64,000 nucleotides of DNA from positions 682,001 to 746,000 of the forward strand of contig CAVZNV010000016.1 in the NCBI GenBank assembly GCA_963776735.1, in the 5' to 3' direction. This DNA comes from PALSA-612 sp963776735. GTDB taxonomy: Bacteria; Actinomycetota; Thermoleophilia; Gaiellales; Gaiellaceae. The notes below the pieces were generated by a model. The model searched no databases. It worked only from the letters and a program-made list of their open reading frames with translations, and was not told where the DNA came from. Shown one piece after another: positions 54,828-63,543 of this stretch; position 1 is the stretch's first letter; every line of letters begins with the position of its first letter. A program made the translations under genes and the position numbers.

Positions 54828-55613
54828 CTACTTGCGACCGGTCGCGTACCAGGCGCGCGCCGACAGCGTGAACGACCCCTCGGGCCTGCCGAGCCGTTCG
54901 CGCATGTCGTCCCGGAGCCGAGCCTGACGATCGGCGTCCAGCGTGACGACGTACGCGCCCGCAGGGCCGATGCCGAGCGTGAACGGCTGCCAGAACTCGT
55001 CGAAGTCGGCGTACGTCGTCTCGACGTCGAGAGCCCCGCCGGTCACGTACTCGAGGCCGGCCGCGCGGAAGAGGTCGGCGATCTCGCCCTCGCGCCCGAA
55101 CGCCCGTGGGTCGGAGTCAGGCGGCGAGCCGGGGTCGGTCGCGCGAACAGCTTCCCGGAAGACGCGCAGCATTGTCATTCCGTCGACGTCCCAGACGCAC
55201 GCCGCGACGGTGCCGCCGGGCCGGGCGACACGACGCATCTCGCGCGCGGCCGCAGGCGGGTCGGTGACGAAGTGCAGGACGAGCTGGGCGAGCGCTGCGT
55301 CGAAGCGGTCGTCGGGGAACGGCAATTCTTCGGCGCGGCCGAGCTGGACGTCGACGCCTGGGTTGCGCCGTCGGCATGCCTCGACGAAAGGCCCGGTCGG
55401 GTCGACGGCCGTCACGGCCTCCGCGCGGAGCCGCCGGACGAGCTCTGCCGTCAGCGCGCCCGGGCCGCAGCCGACGTCGACGACCTGCTGCGGTGCCGCG
55501 ATCCCGGCGGTGTCGGCAAACGCGCTCGCCAGCGGAGCCGAGTAGCGACCCATGAAGCGGTCGTACGCAGCGTCGCCCACCTGGAACGTGCGTGCACCCT
55601 CGGCCGCCTCCAT
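54828..55613 (-). CDS. Class I SAM-dependent methyltransferase (UbiE/Methyltransf_11-like)
   Basis: The 261-residue protein begins with DAAYDRFMGRYSAPLASAFA, then motif I VVDVGCGPGALTAELVRRL, an acidic motif II VTAVDPTGPFVEACRR, and RAEELPFPDDRFDAALAQLV, and VARPGGTVAACVWD. This is the pattern of small-molecule methyltransferases of type Methyltransf_11. Substrate is unknown. It has its own TGAGGCG ribosome site upstream of ATG. The gene lies 50 bp before OsmC. Confidence 0.88.
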   Translation of the reverse strand: MEAAEGARTFQVGDAAYDRFMGRYSAPLASAFADTAGIAAPQQVVDVGCGPGALTAELVRRLRAEAVTAVDPTGPFVEACRRRNPGVDVQLGRAEELPFPDDRFDAALAQLVLHFVTDPPAAAREMRRVARPGGTVAACVWDVDGMTMLRVFREAVRATDPGSPPDSDPRAFGREGEIADLFRAAGLEYVTGGALDVETTYADFDEFWQPFTLGIGPAGAYVVTLDADRQARLRDDMRERLGRPEGSFTLSARAWYATGRK

Positions 55614-55669
55614 CGCCTCATGGTAGTTGTCCTACTCCGAAGATCGACGAAAGGAGCCTTCGTGGACGA

Positions 55670-55858
55670 GACACGCACGTGGCCCGGCGGCGCGGAGTCG
55701 AGCTCCTGATTTGTCCGATGGACCGCCCGTGGGGCATCCGCACGGCCTGCTTCCGCGACCCCGGCGGCCACATCTGGGAGATCGCGAAGTACCTACTTCC
55801 CGATCGAGACGATGATCCAGACGGGGGTTCCCTTGCAGAGCGGGAAGTCGAGGGGTGA
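55670..55858 (+). pseudogene. Remnant of a VOC (glyoxalase/bleomycin-resistance) gene
   Basis: A short stretch encodes ARRRGVELLICPMDRPWGIR and then ACFRDPGGHIWEIAKYL, which is the C-terminal end of a VOC-fold protein (usual form ...PWGxRxxxFxDPDGHxWE). The N-terminal half that should supply the other metal ligands is missing, and no in-frame start fits. The reading frame ends past 55793 inside the convergent lipoprotein gene. It is thus a truncated relic. Confidence 0.7.
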
Positions 55859-56509
55859 CTCGTGGACGACCACGCCCGCAGGGACGTGTGGATTTGGCTT
55901 GATCTGTGGGAAGACGGTGGCGTCGAGTCCGGCGTCGCGCAGGTGGCGCACGGCAGCCGGTTCGCGTTCTCCGATCATGTTCGGTGCCGTCACGGTGTCA
56001 CTGGAGCAGAACTTCCCTCCGGAGATCGAACTGGATCCCGCGACCGAGAACGCGACCTTGTAGCCCTTTCTCTCGAGATCCTCGAGTGCCCCAAAGGCCG
56101 CGTCGAGGGTTTGCGACCGAGCCTGCGCCTGGTTCAGGCCATTGATCGATTTCCAGTCTTGAGCCACCGCAGCGGTCACGTACTCGGCGATCTCCCGGCG
56201 CAGGAACATCAACCCGGAAGCGACCTCGCTGTTGTCGCGTGAAGCGTCCCTGGGCGGCTTTGCGTTCCTCAGCTCCACGACGGCGGCTTCCAGGCTCGCA
56301 CGAGCTCGATGAGCTTCCGACTCGACGGGACCCGGCAAGGGTCTCGTCGAGATCACGGAGGTTGCTGCGAGGCCGCCCGACAAGACGCGTCCGGCGTTCC
56401 GAACCTTTGCTGCGTAGTCGCCCGTCACGGCGTGCCGGCTGGTGGCGGTCCCGCCGCCGCAGCCTGCTGCCACGAGGGCAACCGCGCCGAGGGCTGCTGC
56501 CGCTCTCAC
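55793..56509 (-). CDS. Lipoprotein with C-terminal PASTA-like domain
   Basis: The 238-residue protein has a lipobox (VALVAAGC, Cys near residue 17) and a middle helical region (SEAHRARASLEAAVVELRNA, LMFLRREIAEYVTAAVAQDW). The last 65 residues look like a PASTA domain: APNMIGEREPAAVRHLRDAG, VPAGVVVHESPLDFP and GTPVWIIVSIGK. PASTA domains bind uncrosslinked peptidoglycan, mostly in PknB kinases and PBPs; a free PASTA lipoprotein is unusual. GTG overlaps the propeller stop (GTGA). Confidence 0.8.
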   Translation of the reverse strand: MRAAAALGAVALVAAGCGGGTATSRHAVTGDYAAKVRNAGRVLSGGLAATSVISTRPLPGPVESEAHRARASLEAAVVELRNAKPPRDASRDNSEVASGLMFLRREIAEYVTAAVAQDWKSINGLNQAQARSQTLDAAFGALEDLERKGYKVAFSVAGSSSISGGKFCSSDTVTAPNMIGEREPAAVRHLRDAGLDATVFPQIKPNPHVPAGVVVHESPLDFPLCKGTPVWIIVSIGK

Positions 56510-57552
56510 GGCTTCCGGGCACAAGCCGGCGGGTTTCCGGCCACGGTGACGGCTGCGCCCACGAACACGCGCCCGCCGGCTGCCGCCACGGCCACCGGCG
56601 TCCAGCGCAGGTCGGTGTTCCACCGCGGGTTCCAGGCGAGCGCGCGGCCGGTGCTGATGTCGACGGCACCGAGGCGCGGCCGCTTCTGCTTGCCGAGAAA
56701 CTGGAACAGGCCTCCGAGATAGACGCGGTTCCCGTCGGGCGCGGCCGAGTTCACGTAGCCGTCCGAGTTCGCGATCCAGAGGAGCCTCGCGTTGTCCGAA
56801 GTCCAGGCAGCGAGCCCGATGTGCCGCCGCGAGGCGGTCTGGAAGCGGCCGGTGGCGAAGACGCGCCCGCCGGCGGTCGTGACCGACGAGAAGGAGCCAC
56901 GGGCGCCGGAGGCCCACTCGTCCGGTTCGCCTGACGATGTCTCGACGGCGTTCAGCCCGCCGTAGTAGGGGCCGCCTGTGAAGAGGTAGGTGCGGATCGG
57001 AGTGACGGCGAACGGCCCGCCGCCGTCGAGCACGGCGCCGTTTGCGGCTCCGGATCTCGGGTCGACGGGCGTGATCGTCTGGCCGGATGCCAGGTAGACC
57101 GCAGAGCGAGTGGCGGCGATCTGGTCGACCTTCCGGACCGACGGAAGCCAGGCGGTGGTGCGGCCCGTGACGGTGTCGACGGCCGCGACGCCGTCTCGGG
57201 CGATGCCGTCGACATGGCGGAACGAGCCGGCGACGTAGAGCGTCCGGCCGGCGCGTGCGAGGCTCGCGATCGTTCCGTCCACGACCGGCCGCCAGCTCTG
57301 CACGAGGCGTCCGTTCCGGTCGAGGTGTGCGAGGTTCGTCCGGGGCCGTGCGCCGACGCGCCAGAACTCGCCGCCGATGAACCAGCCGCCCTGTCCGTCG
57401 CCGGTGACGGCGAACACGGCGTCTCCGTAGATCGTGTCGGCGCCGGCGACAGGGGCCCCGTCCGAGGCTCGCAGCAGGACCCCGGCGCACGGCACCGGAA
57501 CTGGGGCCGTAGCGTGGGCTGTCGAGACGGCGATCGCCGCAAGCAACAGCAC
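56506..57552 (-). CDS. Secreted beta-propeller (quinoprotein-like) protein
   Basis: A signal peptide (LLLAAIAVSTAHATA) is followed by about seven repeats of the type GDGQGGWFIGGEFWRVG, GRTLYVAGSFRHVDGIA, GGRVFATGRFQ, and GNRVYLGGLFQFLG. These are the repeats of delta-60/DUF5122-like propellers found in secreted actinobacterial proteins. It has no enzyme motif that I can recognise. It is translated with the PASTA lipoprotein, and follows rarA after 17 bp. Confidence 0.82.
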   Translation of the reverse strand: MLLLAAIAVSTAHATAPVPVPCAGVLLRASDGAPVAGADTIYGDAVFAVTGDGQGGWFIGGEFWRVGARPRTNLAHLDRNGRLVQSWRPVVDGTIASLARAGRTLYVAGSFRHVDGIARDGVAAVDTVTGRTTAWLPSVRKVDQIAATRSAVYLASGQTITPVDPRSGAANGAVLDGGGPFAVTPIRTYLFTGGPYYGGLNAVETSSGEPDEWASGARGSFSSVTTAGGRVFATGRFQTASRRHIGLAAWTSDNARLLWIANSDGYVNSAAPDGNRVYLGGLFQFLGKQKRPRLGAVDISTGRALAWNPRWNTDLRWTPVAVAAAGGRVFVGAAVTVAGNPPACARKP

Positions 57553-57569
57553 CAGGCAGGCGAGCTTCC

Positions 57570-58814
57570 TCAGCGCTTCTCCTTCGGCTCGTAGTACGTG
57601 CGTCCCTTGAGTTCGTCCGGGAGGTAGTCGACGTCGAAGCCGGCCGGGTCGTCGTGCGGGTAGATGTACCCCTCGCCGTGGCCGAGCTTCTTCGCGCCGC
57701 GGTAGTGGGCATCGCGGAGCGCTTTCGGCGGGCGCAGGTTCCCGTGTTCGCGGACGTCACGGGTCGCGGCCCCGAGTGCGCGCGTGACCGCGTTCGACTT
57801 CGGTGCGGTCGCCAGGTAGATCGCAGCCTGCGCGAGGTTCAGCTTCGCCTCCGGCAGGCCGACGTGCTCGAGCGCCTGCGCTGCCGCGACTGCGACCACG
57901 AGCGCCTGTGGATCGGCGTCACCGACGTCCTCGGACGCAAGGATGACCATGCGGCGCGCGACGAAGCGTGGGTCCTCGCCCGCTTCGAGCATGGCGACGA
58001 GGTAGTACACCGCCGCATCGGCGTCGGAGCCGCGCATCGACTTGATGAACGCGGACGTGAAGTCGTAGTGCAGGTCGCCCGAGCGGTCGTAGACGAGCGG
58101 CCGCTTGCGGGCGGCGTCGGCGACATGGTCCTCCGTCAGCTCGACTCCCTCGGCCCGGGCGGTCTGCGCAGCGAGCTCGAGGATGTTCAGCGCCGAGCGC
58201 GCGTCGCCGCCGGCCGAGCGCGCGATCGACGCGGCCAGGTCGTCCGAAACGGCCCCGTCCAGGATCGCCGCACCGCGCCGCACGACCTCGACCATGTCCT
58301 CGTCGGTCAACGGTTCGAGCGTGTACAGCTGCATCCGTGACATCAGCGCCGAGTTGACCTCGAAGTAGGGGTTCTCGGTCGTCGCGCCGATCAGCGTCAC
58401 GAGTCCCTCTTCGACCGCCGGCAGCAGTGCGTCCTGCTGCGCCTTGTTGAAGCGGTGGATCTCGTCGAGGAAGAGGATCGTGCGCCGGCCGTGCGCGCCC
58501 AGCCGCTCGCGTGCGCGCGCGAGGACGGCGCGCACCTCCGAGACCGTCGCCGAGACAGCCGACAGCTCCTCGAACGCGGCGCCGGTGCGCGCGGCCACGA
58601 TGCGCGCAAGCGTCGTCTTACCGCTTCCGGGCGGCCCGTAGAACACCATCGAGCCGACGCGGTCCTGCTCGATCGCCAGCCGCAGGGCGGAACGCTCGCC
58701 GAGGATCTGCCGCTGGCCCACGAACTCCTCCAGCGTCGCCGGCCGTGCGCGCTGCGCGAGCGGCGCCGCGCCGGACATGTGCTCCTGAGCCGCGTCTGCG
58801 AAGAGATCGCCCAT
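57570..58814 (-). CDS. rarA: Replication-associated recombination protein RarA (MgsA)
   Basis: RarA is a DnaX-like AAA+ ATPase that acts at stalled replication forks. The 414-residue protein has Walker A FYGPPGSGKTTLAR, Walker B TILFLDEIHRFNKAQQD, sensor 1 LIGATTENPYFEVNSAL, sensor 2 GDARSALNILE, and the C-terminal tetramer region with AFIKSMRGSDADAAVYYL and EDVGDADPQALVVA. Length is standard. Its ATG overlaps the divergent dioxygenase start by three bases. Confidence 0.96.
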   Translation of the reverse strand: MGDLFADAAQEHMSGAAPLAQRARPATLEEFVGQRQILGERSALRLAIEQDRVGSMVFYGPPGSGKTTLARIVAARTGAAFEELSAVSATVSEVRAVLARARERLGAHGRRTILFLDEIHRFNKAQQDALLPAVEEGLVTLIGATTENPYFEVNSALMSRMQLYTLEPLTDEDMVEVVRRGAAILDGAVSDDLAASIARSAGGDARSALNILELAAQTARAEGVELTEDHVADAARKRPLVYDRSGDLHYDFTSAFIKSMRGSDADAAVYYLVAMLEAGEDPRFVARRMVILASEDVGDADPQALVVAVAAAQALEHVGLPEAKLNLAQAAIYLATAPKSNAVTRALGAATRDVREHGNLRPPKALRDAHYRGAKKLGHGEGYIYPHDDPAGFDVDYLPDELKGRTYYEPKEKR

Positions 58815-59568
58815 GCTCGCGAAGTATGCTCAGCTCGTGTCCAGGCGCGAGCAGACGGGACTCGAGGACGAGCTCGGGCCGATCCTTCCGGGGCCGGGCG
58901 CGAGCGACTACGAGCGGTATCTCCACACGGACGAGCTGCTGGCGCTGCAGAAGACCGCGGACGAGCGAGCGCACCACGACGAGCTGCTCTTCCAGATCAC
59001 GCACCAGTCGTCAGAGCTCTGGCTCAAGCTCGGCTCGACCGAGATCGACACCGCGACCGCGCAGATCGCCGAGGGCGACCTCCGCGCTGCGATCCGGTCG
59101 CTGCGCCGCGCGATCCTCTGCATCAAGCTGATCACGGAGCAGCTCGACATGCTCGAGCTGATGTCGCCGTGGGAGTACACCTCCGGCGTCCGGCCGGAGC
59201 TCGGTCACGGCAGCGGCTTCGACTCGCCCGGCTGGAACGCGCTGCGCCGCTCGATTCCGGCGGCCGGCGAGGCGTTCCAGGCGGCGCGGCGCGGCGCCGG
59301 GCTGTCGATGGCGGACGTCTACCGGCGCGCCCGGGAGCACGAGGACCTGGCGGAGCTGGCGGAGACGCTGACCGAGGTCGACGAACGGGCCGGCGTCTGG
59401 CGTATTCGCCACCTTCGCGTCGTCGAGCGCATCATCGGCGGCGACGTCGTCGGGACGCAGGGGACGCCGGTCGAGCTGCTCGCCGGTCTCGTCCACCGGA
59501 AGTTCTTCCCAGAGCTGTGGGACGTGCGCAACGAGCTGACCGAGCTGGCGAAGCAGGACGAGGCCTAG
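58813..59568 (+). CDS. kynA: Tryptophan 2,3-dioxygenase
   Basis: TDO opens the indole ring of tryptophan to N-formylkynurenine with a heme iron. The 251-residue protein has DYERYLHTDELLALQ, HHDELLFQITHQSSELWLKL (active-site His), SGFDSPGWN and the heme-ligand motif WRIRHLRVVERIIG, then GTQGTPVELL (GTGGT in most) and KFFPELW. The start could also be GTG at 58837. No kynureninase or formamidase gene is near. It is the first of a three-gene run. Confidence 0.93.
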   Translation: MLAKYAQLVSRREQTGLEDELGPILPGPGASDYERYLHTDELLALQKTADERAHHDELLFQITHQSSELWLKLGSTEIDTATAQIAEGDLRAAIRSLRRAILCIKLITEQLDMLELMSPWEYTSGVRPELGHGSGFDSPGWNALRRSIPAAGEAFQAARRGAGLSMADVYRRAREHEDLAELAETLTEVDERAGVWRIRHLRVVERIIGGDVVGTQGTPVELLAGLVHRKFFPELWDVRNELTELAKQDEA

Positions 59569-60876
59569 TTGGCGACGCGGACGCTGCGCGACGAGGTCGT
59601 CGAGCTGCTGCGGGCGCTGATCCGGCTCGACACGGTCAACCCGCCGGGGAACGAGACGCAGGCGGCCGAGCTGTTGCGCGACTACCTGGAGCCGCTCGGC
59701 GTCGAGTGCGAGCTGTACGCGCGCGTGCCCGAGCGGGCGAACCTGGTGGCGCGCATCCGCGGCGCGGGCGGCGGGCCGCGGTTGCTGCTCCTGTCGCACA
59801 CGGACACGGTGCTGGCCGATCCGGCCGAGTGGACGGTCGACCCGTGGTCGGGCGAGGTTCGCGACGGCCAGGTCTGGGGGCGCGGCGCGCTCGACATGAA
59901 GGGCCAGGTCGCGGCGAGTGCCGTTGCCGTTGCGTCGCTCGCGCGCGAAGGGTTCCGGCCGAAGGGTGACCTGATCTTCGCGGCCACGGCCGACGAGGAG
60001 GTCGGCGACGATCCCGACTTCGGGCTCTCCTGGCTCTGCCGCGAGCATCCTGACGCCGTGCGGGCCGAGTACGCCGTCAACGAGGGAGCCGGCGACCGGG
60101 TCGTCGTCGGCGGCAAGGTCCTCTATCTCTGCGCGTCGGCCGAGAAGATGAGCTCGCCCTTCGTTCTGCGCGTCCACGGCCGCAGCGGCCATGCCTCGCT
60201 GCCGTCGATCGCCGACAACGCGCTCGTCAAGGCGGCCGGGCTGATCGAGCGGCTCGCCGCGTACGAGCCCGAGCCGGAGCTGATCCCCGAGGTGGAGGCG
60301 TTCCTTGCGGCCGTGTGCGGCTCGGTGCCTCCCGCGGGCACCGCGCTCGAGGCGGCTCGAAAGGTCGATCCGGCGGCCGCGACGATGATCGAGGCGCTGC
60401 TCTCGTTCACGCTCTCGCCGACGATGATCTCCGCCTCGCACAAGCGAAACGTGATCCCGGCGCTCACCGAGGTCACGGTCGACTGTCGGCTCCTGCCGGG
60501 ACAGACACAGGCGGAAGTCGAGCCGAAGATCCGAGCGCAGCTCGGTGAGGGCGACTACGAGATCGTCTGGCGACCCGGACAGGGCGGCACGCGATCGGCG
60601 ATGGACACCCCGCTCTGGGCTGCTGCCGACGAGTTCATCGCCGAGGTCGAGCCGGGCGCCCGCGTGGCGCCGATCTGCGTCGCCGGCTTCACTGACAGCC
60701 ACTGGCTCCGCGAGGCGTTCGGCACCGTCGCGTACGGGTTCTTCCCGGTCAAGTCGATGGATGCCGACCTGGCCGCACGGCTGGTGCACTCGGCGGACGA
60801 GCGCGCCGACGTCGACGATCTCGAACTCGGGGCACGCTGGCTGCGGCACGCCGCGCTCGCGGTCGGCTCGCTGTGA
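59569..60876 (+). CDS. M20 family metallopeptidase (ArgE/DapE/ACY1-like)
   Basis: These enzymes cut acyl or peptide bonds with two zinc ions. The 435-residue protein shows the metal motifs LLLLSHTDTVLAD (HxD), WGRGALDMKG, AATADEEVGDDP (catalytic EE) and NEGAGDR. The dimerisation domain has RVHGRSGHASLP. ACY1-type order is clear, but the substrate is not; N-formylkynurenine or formyl-amino acids are possible from context only. TTG at 59569 follows the dioxygenase stop directly. Confidence 0.9.
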   Translation: MATRTLRDEVVELLRALIRLDTVNPPGNETQAAELLRDYLEPLGVECELYARVPERANLVARIRGAGGGPRLLLLSHTDTVLADPAEWTVDPWSGEVRDGQVWGRGALDMKGQVAASAVAVASLAREGFRPKGDLIFAATADEEVGDDPDFGLSWLCREHPDAVRAEYAVNEGAGDRVVVGGKVLYLCASAEKMSSPFVLRVHGRSGHASLPSIADNALVKAAGLIERLAAYEPEPELIPEVEAFLAAVCGSVPPAGTALEAARKVDPAAATMIEALLSFTLSPTMISASHKRNVIPALTEVTVDCRLLPGQTQAEVEPKIRAQLGEGDYEIVWRPGQGGTRSAMDTPLWAAADEFIAEVEPGARVAPICVAGFTDSHWLREAFGTVAYGFFPVKSMDADLAARLVHSADERADVDDLELGARWLRHAALAVGSL

Positions 60877-61334
60877 CGCCGGCCGAGAGCAAGGCGCTCA
60901 CGCGGCGCTTCTGCGACGAGGTCTGGAACGCGCAGGACCTGTCCCGGCTGGATGAGCTGGTGGCCGAGGACATCACGCTCCATGTCGGCGGCGGCTCATT
61001 CTCCGGCCGGGACGCGATGCTCGCGATCGCCGACCAGTGGTTCAGGCCGTTCCCGGACCTGCACTGCGAGGTGCTGCAGCAAGTGGCCGAGGGCGACCGG
61101 GTGGCCGACTACCTGCTCTTCACCGGTCACCACACGGGCGACGACTTCCACCCGGGCCTGTTCCGCGCGCGGAGCTTGCCGCCGATTCCGGCGACCGGCG
61201 CGGAGTTCGCGTTCACGCAGACGTGCATCACGCGAATCGAGGACGGCCGGATGGCCGAGATCTGGGAGGACTTCGACCGTGTCCGCTTCTGGATGCAGCT
61301 CGGCGTCGCCCTCGCCGTGCCCGAGCCGACGTAA
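60873..61334 (+). CDS. SnoaL-like polyketide cyclase-family protein
   Basis: A 153-residue NTF2-like fold protein: RRFCDEVWNAQDLSRLDELV, then FSGRDAMLAIADQWFRPFPD, VAEGDRVADYLLFTGHHTGD, and RIEDGRMAEIWEDFD. These match the SnoaL-like pattern (conserved HHTGxxxG). Real function in such contexts is commonly unknown. GTG overlaps the M20 stop (GTGA), so it is in the same transcript as kynA. Confidence 0.88.
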   Translation: MTPAESKALTRRFCDEVWNAQDLSRLDELVAEDITLHVGGGSFSGRDAMLAIADQWFRPFPDLHCEVLQQVAEGDRVADYLLFTGHHTGDDFHPGLFRARSLPPIPATGAEFAFTQTCITRIEDGRMAEIWEDFDRVRFWMQLGVALAVPEPT

Positions 61335-61586
61335 ACGTTCTTCGGCCACACGGTCGTCAGCGCCGCCGAGGCGCCCGGGAAGCCGTACGCTTACGGCCAT
61401 GCCGCGCGTCTCCATCCCCACCTATCACAGCTGAGCGATCGACCACGCCGAGCGTGTCTCGGTGGCACTGCAAGCGCAGGAGCTGTGGCGGCAGTTGCGT
61501 GATGCCGAAGCCGTGACGAGCCGGCCGCGCAGGCGCCGCCGTTGGCTCATCCGGAGAAGCGCAAGCGCTCCTGAGCAGGAGGTGCG
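61335..61586 (+). other. Gap with a possible broken small gene
   Basis: The 252-bp gap holds an ATG at 61399 (MPRVSIPTYHS) ended by TGA at 61432. The same frame continues AIDHAERVSVALQAQELW, RQLRDAEAVTSRPRRRRRWL, and reads through into the next gene. The composition after the TGA looks protein-like (heptad-like acidic, then a basic RRRRRW patch). It may be a small gene broken by one stop, or chance. Confidence 0.35.
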
Positions 61587-62048
61587 TCAGGCGCCGTGGG
61601 TTCGTTCGGCGCAGGCGACGTGCTCGAAGGGCCACGTCTCCGCGAGCCAGGCGGTGACGGCCTGCCACAGCGGCACGTCGAGCTCGGCTCGGTTCGCCCG
61701 CACCCATGAGGACACACGCGCATCGTTCTGCTCGCTGCGATCGGGATAGATGTACACGCAGCCGATCACCTCGCCGGTCACAGGATCGAGGACGGTGTAG
61801 GTGAAGCCCACCCTGTTCTCGAAGTCGTCGGCGTGCGCCTGCAGGTCGCGCAGGTTGTCCACGGCGCCGCGGTCGTCGGGCCAGGAGCTCGTCTCCCATC
61901 CGGGCGTCGCGTGGATGTGCTCCACGGAGGACGACCACGCCTCGTAGTCGGAGTCGTTGTGTTGCGGCCCGAGCGGCTCGAGCCTGAATCGCTCCGTCGC
62001 CAGAGCGAGCGGAACAACGAATCCGGACGGGACGAACGGTCGTTCCAC
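61587..62048 (-). CDS. GNAT-family N-acetyltransferase (RimJ/RimL-like)
   Basis: The 153-residue protein has ALATERFRLEPLGPQHNDSD at the start and VGFTYTVLDPVTGEVIGCVY followed by VRANRAELDVPLWQAVTAWL. That is the Acetyltransf_3-type pattern, though the pyrophosphate loop is less clear than in typical GNATs and the C terminus is short. A function in amino-acid or antibiotic acetylation cannot be told. It is convergent with the SnoaL gene. Confidence 0.72.
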   Translation of the reverse strand: MERPFVPSGFVVPLALATERFRLEPLGPQHNDSDYEAWSSSVEHIHATPGWETSSWPDDRGAVDNLRDLQAHADDFENRVGFTYTVLDPVTGEVIGCVYIYPDRSEQNDARVSSWVRANRAELDVPLWQAVTAWLAETWPFEHVACAERTHGA

Positions 62049-62111
62049 GACCCATATCTTCCCGGATCCGGCCGCCAGCCTTCAGGGCACTGGCACACGT
62101 ACTCTTTGGGA

Positions 62112-62273
62112 ATGCTCAAGCGTCTGATCGCATGGTTCCGACAGGTCTTCACCCCAACAGCCCATGAGCGGCAACTGAGGGATGAGTTGACGACCAAGCG
62201 GGGAGCGAGCTTCGGACTTCTCGGCGGCGCGCCGGCGGCTACCCATCGCAGCAAAGATCACTGGGTCGAATAA
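62112..62273 (+). CDS. Hypothetical small protein
   Basis: 53 residues: MLKRLIAWFRQVFTPTAHER, then QLRDELTTKRGASFGLLGG and a polar end. The N-terminal amphipathic helix (LKRLIAWFRQVF) could be membrane-bound. There is TTTGGGA before the ATG but no strong Shine-Dalgarno. No family recognised; real gene uncertain. Confidence 0.4.
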   Translation: MLKRLIAWFRQVFTPTAHERQLRDELTTKRGASFGLLGGAPAATHRSKDHWVE

Positions 62274-62344
62274 GCCTCATGGGCCAGTGTTCAGGACTCA
62301 CCCCAGACGGTTGAGAGAGCGGAGTTCGCAGTACGTCGACGGAC

Positions 62345-62929
62345 TCAGATATGCAGGGTGGGCCGGTAGGTGAGCTCCTGGATGTTGCCGTCGAGCGTTC
62401 GACTTTCGATCAGCTCGAGGTCGAAGTCGGCCGCACCTTGGAAGATCGCATCCGATCCGTTCAGCCCGGTGATCACAGGGAAGAGGGTCACCTGGACGCG
62501 GTCGACCAGGCCGGCTGCCATCAGCGCCCGATTCATCGACAAGCTGCCGTGGGAGCGCAACGGCACGGCGGATTCCTCCTTGAGCCGGGCGACGACATCG
62601 ACCGCGTCACCGCTCGCCACGGTCGCGTCCGGCCAGTCGAGCGGTTCTTCCAGCGTGGTCGACACGATGATCGCCGGCAGGTTCACCATCCGGGTGACCC
62701 AGGGGTCCCTCACCTCGGACTCCGCGGTGCTCGGGGCCAGCATCTGTGCGAATAGCCGATAGGTGTTGGCCCCGAAGACCATCCGCTGATCCTCGCCGTA
62801 CACGGCGAGGCGGTGGTCGAGCAGCTCAGGGCCCTGCTTGCCCCAGTAGCCGCCCCAGTCGCCGCCGCTGACGGAGCCGAAGCCATCGAGGCTGGAGAAG
62901 ACGTCGAAGGTGTAGGTAGCGGTCATCAT
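62345..62929 (-). CDS. Dihydrofolate reductase/RibD C-terminal family protein
   Basis: The 194-residue protein has the DHFR-like RibD_C fold: TFDVFSSLDGFGSVSGGDWG at the start, MVFGANTYRLFAQML (family GRxTY motif), IIVSTTLEEPLDWPDATV, and LRSHGSLSMNRALMAAGLVD, and LTLFPVITG in form VTLFPVITG. Many such stand-alone actinobacterial proteins have no known reaction. The pair of ATGs at 62924-62929 has GAGGAG just upstream, so the longer open frame to 62989 is not used. Confidence 0.87.
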   Translation of the reverse strand: MMTATYTFDVFSSLDGFGSVSGGDWGGYWGKQGPELLDHRLAVYGEDQRMVFGANTYRLFAQMLAPSTAESEVRDPWVTRMVNLPAIIVSTTLEEPLDWPDATVASGDAVDVVARLKEESAVPLRSHGSLSMNRALMAAGLVDRVQVTLFPVITGLNGSDAIFQGAADFDLELIESRTLDGNIQELTYRPTLHI

Positions 62930-63163
62930 GTTCTCCTCGAGTGGATTGATCGGTCGTGGATACAGACCTGAACCCACGACAGGACTCATCGCGGATCGAA
63001 CGGGATGCCGATTTGTGGACGGATCGACTTGGCTCAGCGTTCGGGAATGTCCCCTTGGCGACGCGCTACGGGAGGGACGCTGCCACTGGTTAAGACTCCA
63101 GGGCCGTCGGTGCCCGCTCGCGGGCTCGCCCCAGGCAGAGGCGGCCGCTTCATTCCAGCGGGG

Positions 63164-63412
63164 TCATGGCCGGGTGAGCCAGTCTTCGAAGGTGTCCGCT
63201 GCTCGACTGGTCAACCGTCGCCGCGCAAGTCTTACGCGGGTGGAAGCGCCGAGGGCCGCGAGGGTGAAGTAGCAAAGGCCCATAGTCAGCCAGACCCACC
63301 AAATCGACGCGTGGTTCAGCAGCGCCCAAATGCTGAGGCCGACCTGGATCGCGCCATTGATGCTCCACCCGATGCTCCAGACGATTGGAGCCGGAGAATT
63401 TCGCCCGAGCAA
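63164..63412 (-). CDS. Small membrane protein of two helices
   Basis: 82 residues with two hydrophobic segments (SIGWSINGAIQVGLSIWALL and WWVWLTMGLCYFTLAALGA) and an R-rich cytoplasmic loop (RVRLARRRL). TTG start. Codon use and the membrane pattern look real, but no family is recognised. Confidence 0.5.
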   Translation of the reverse strand: MLGRNSPAPIVWSIGWSINGAIQVGLSIWALLNHASIWWVWLTMGLCYFTLAALGASTRVRLARRRLTSRAADTFEDWLTRP

Positions 63413-63543
63413 TCTGCCCGTCGAGTTAGAGGCGCGGCGACGTACTATCCGCGCATGATGGTGAGGGAAACGATGGAGCCTGGCCTCCGGTACTCGGCGA
63501 TAGGCGGGTTGGTGGGCGGCGGCGGGCAGGGGAGCGTCGGGCT

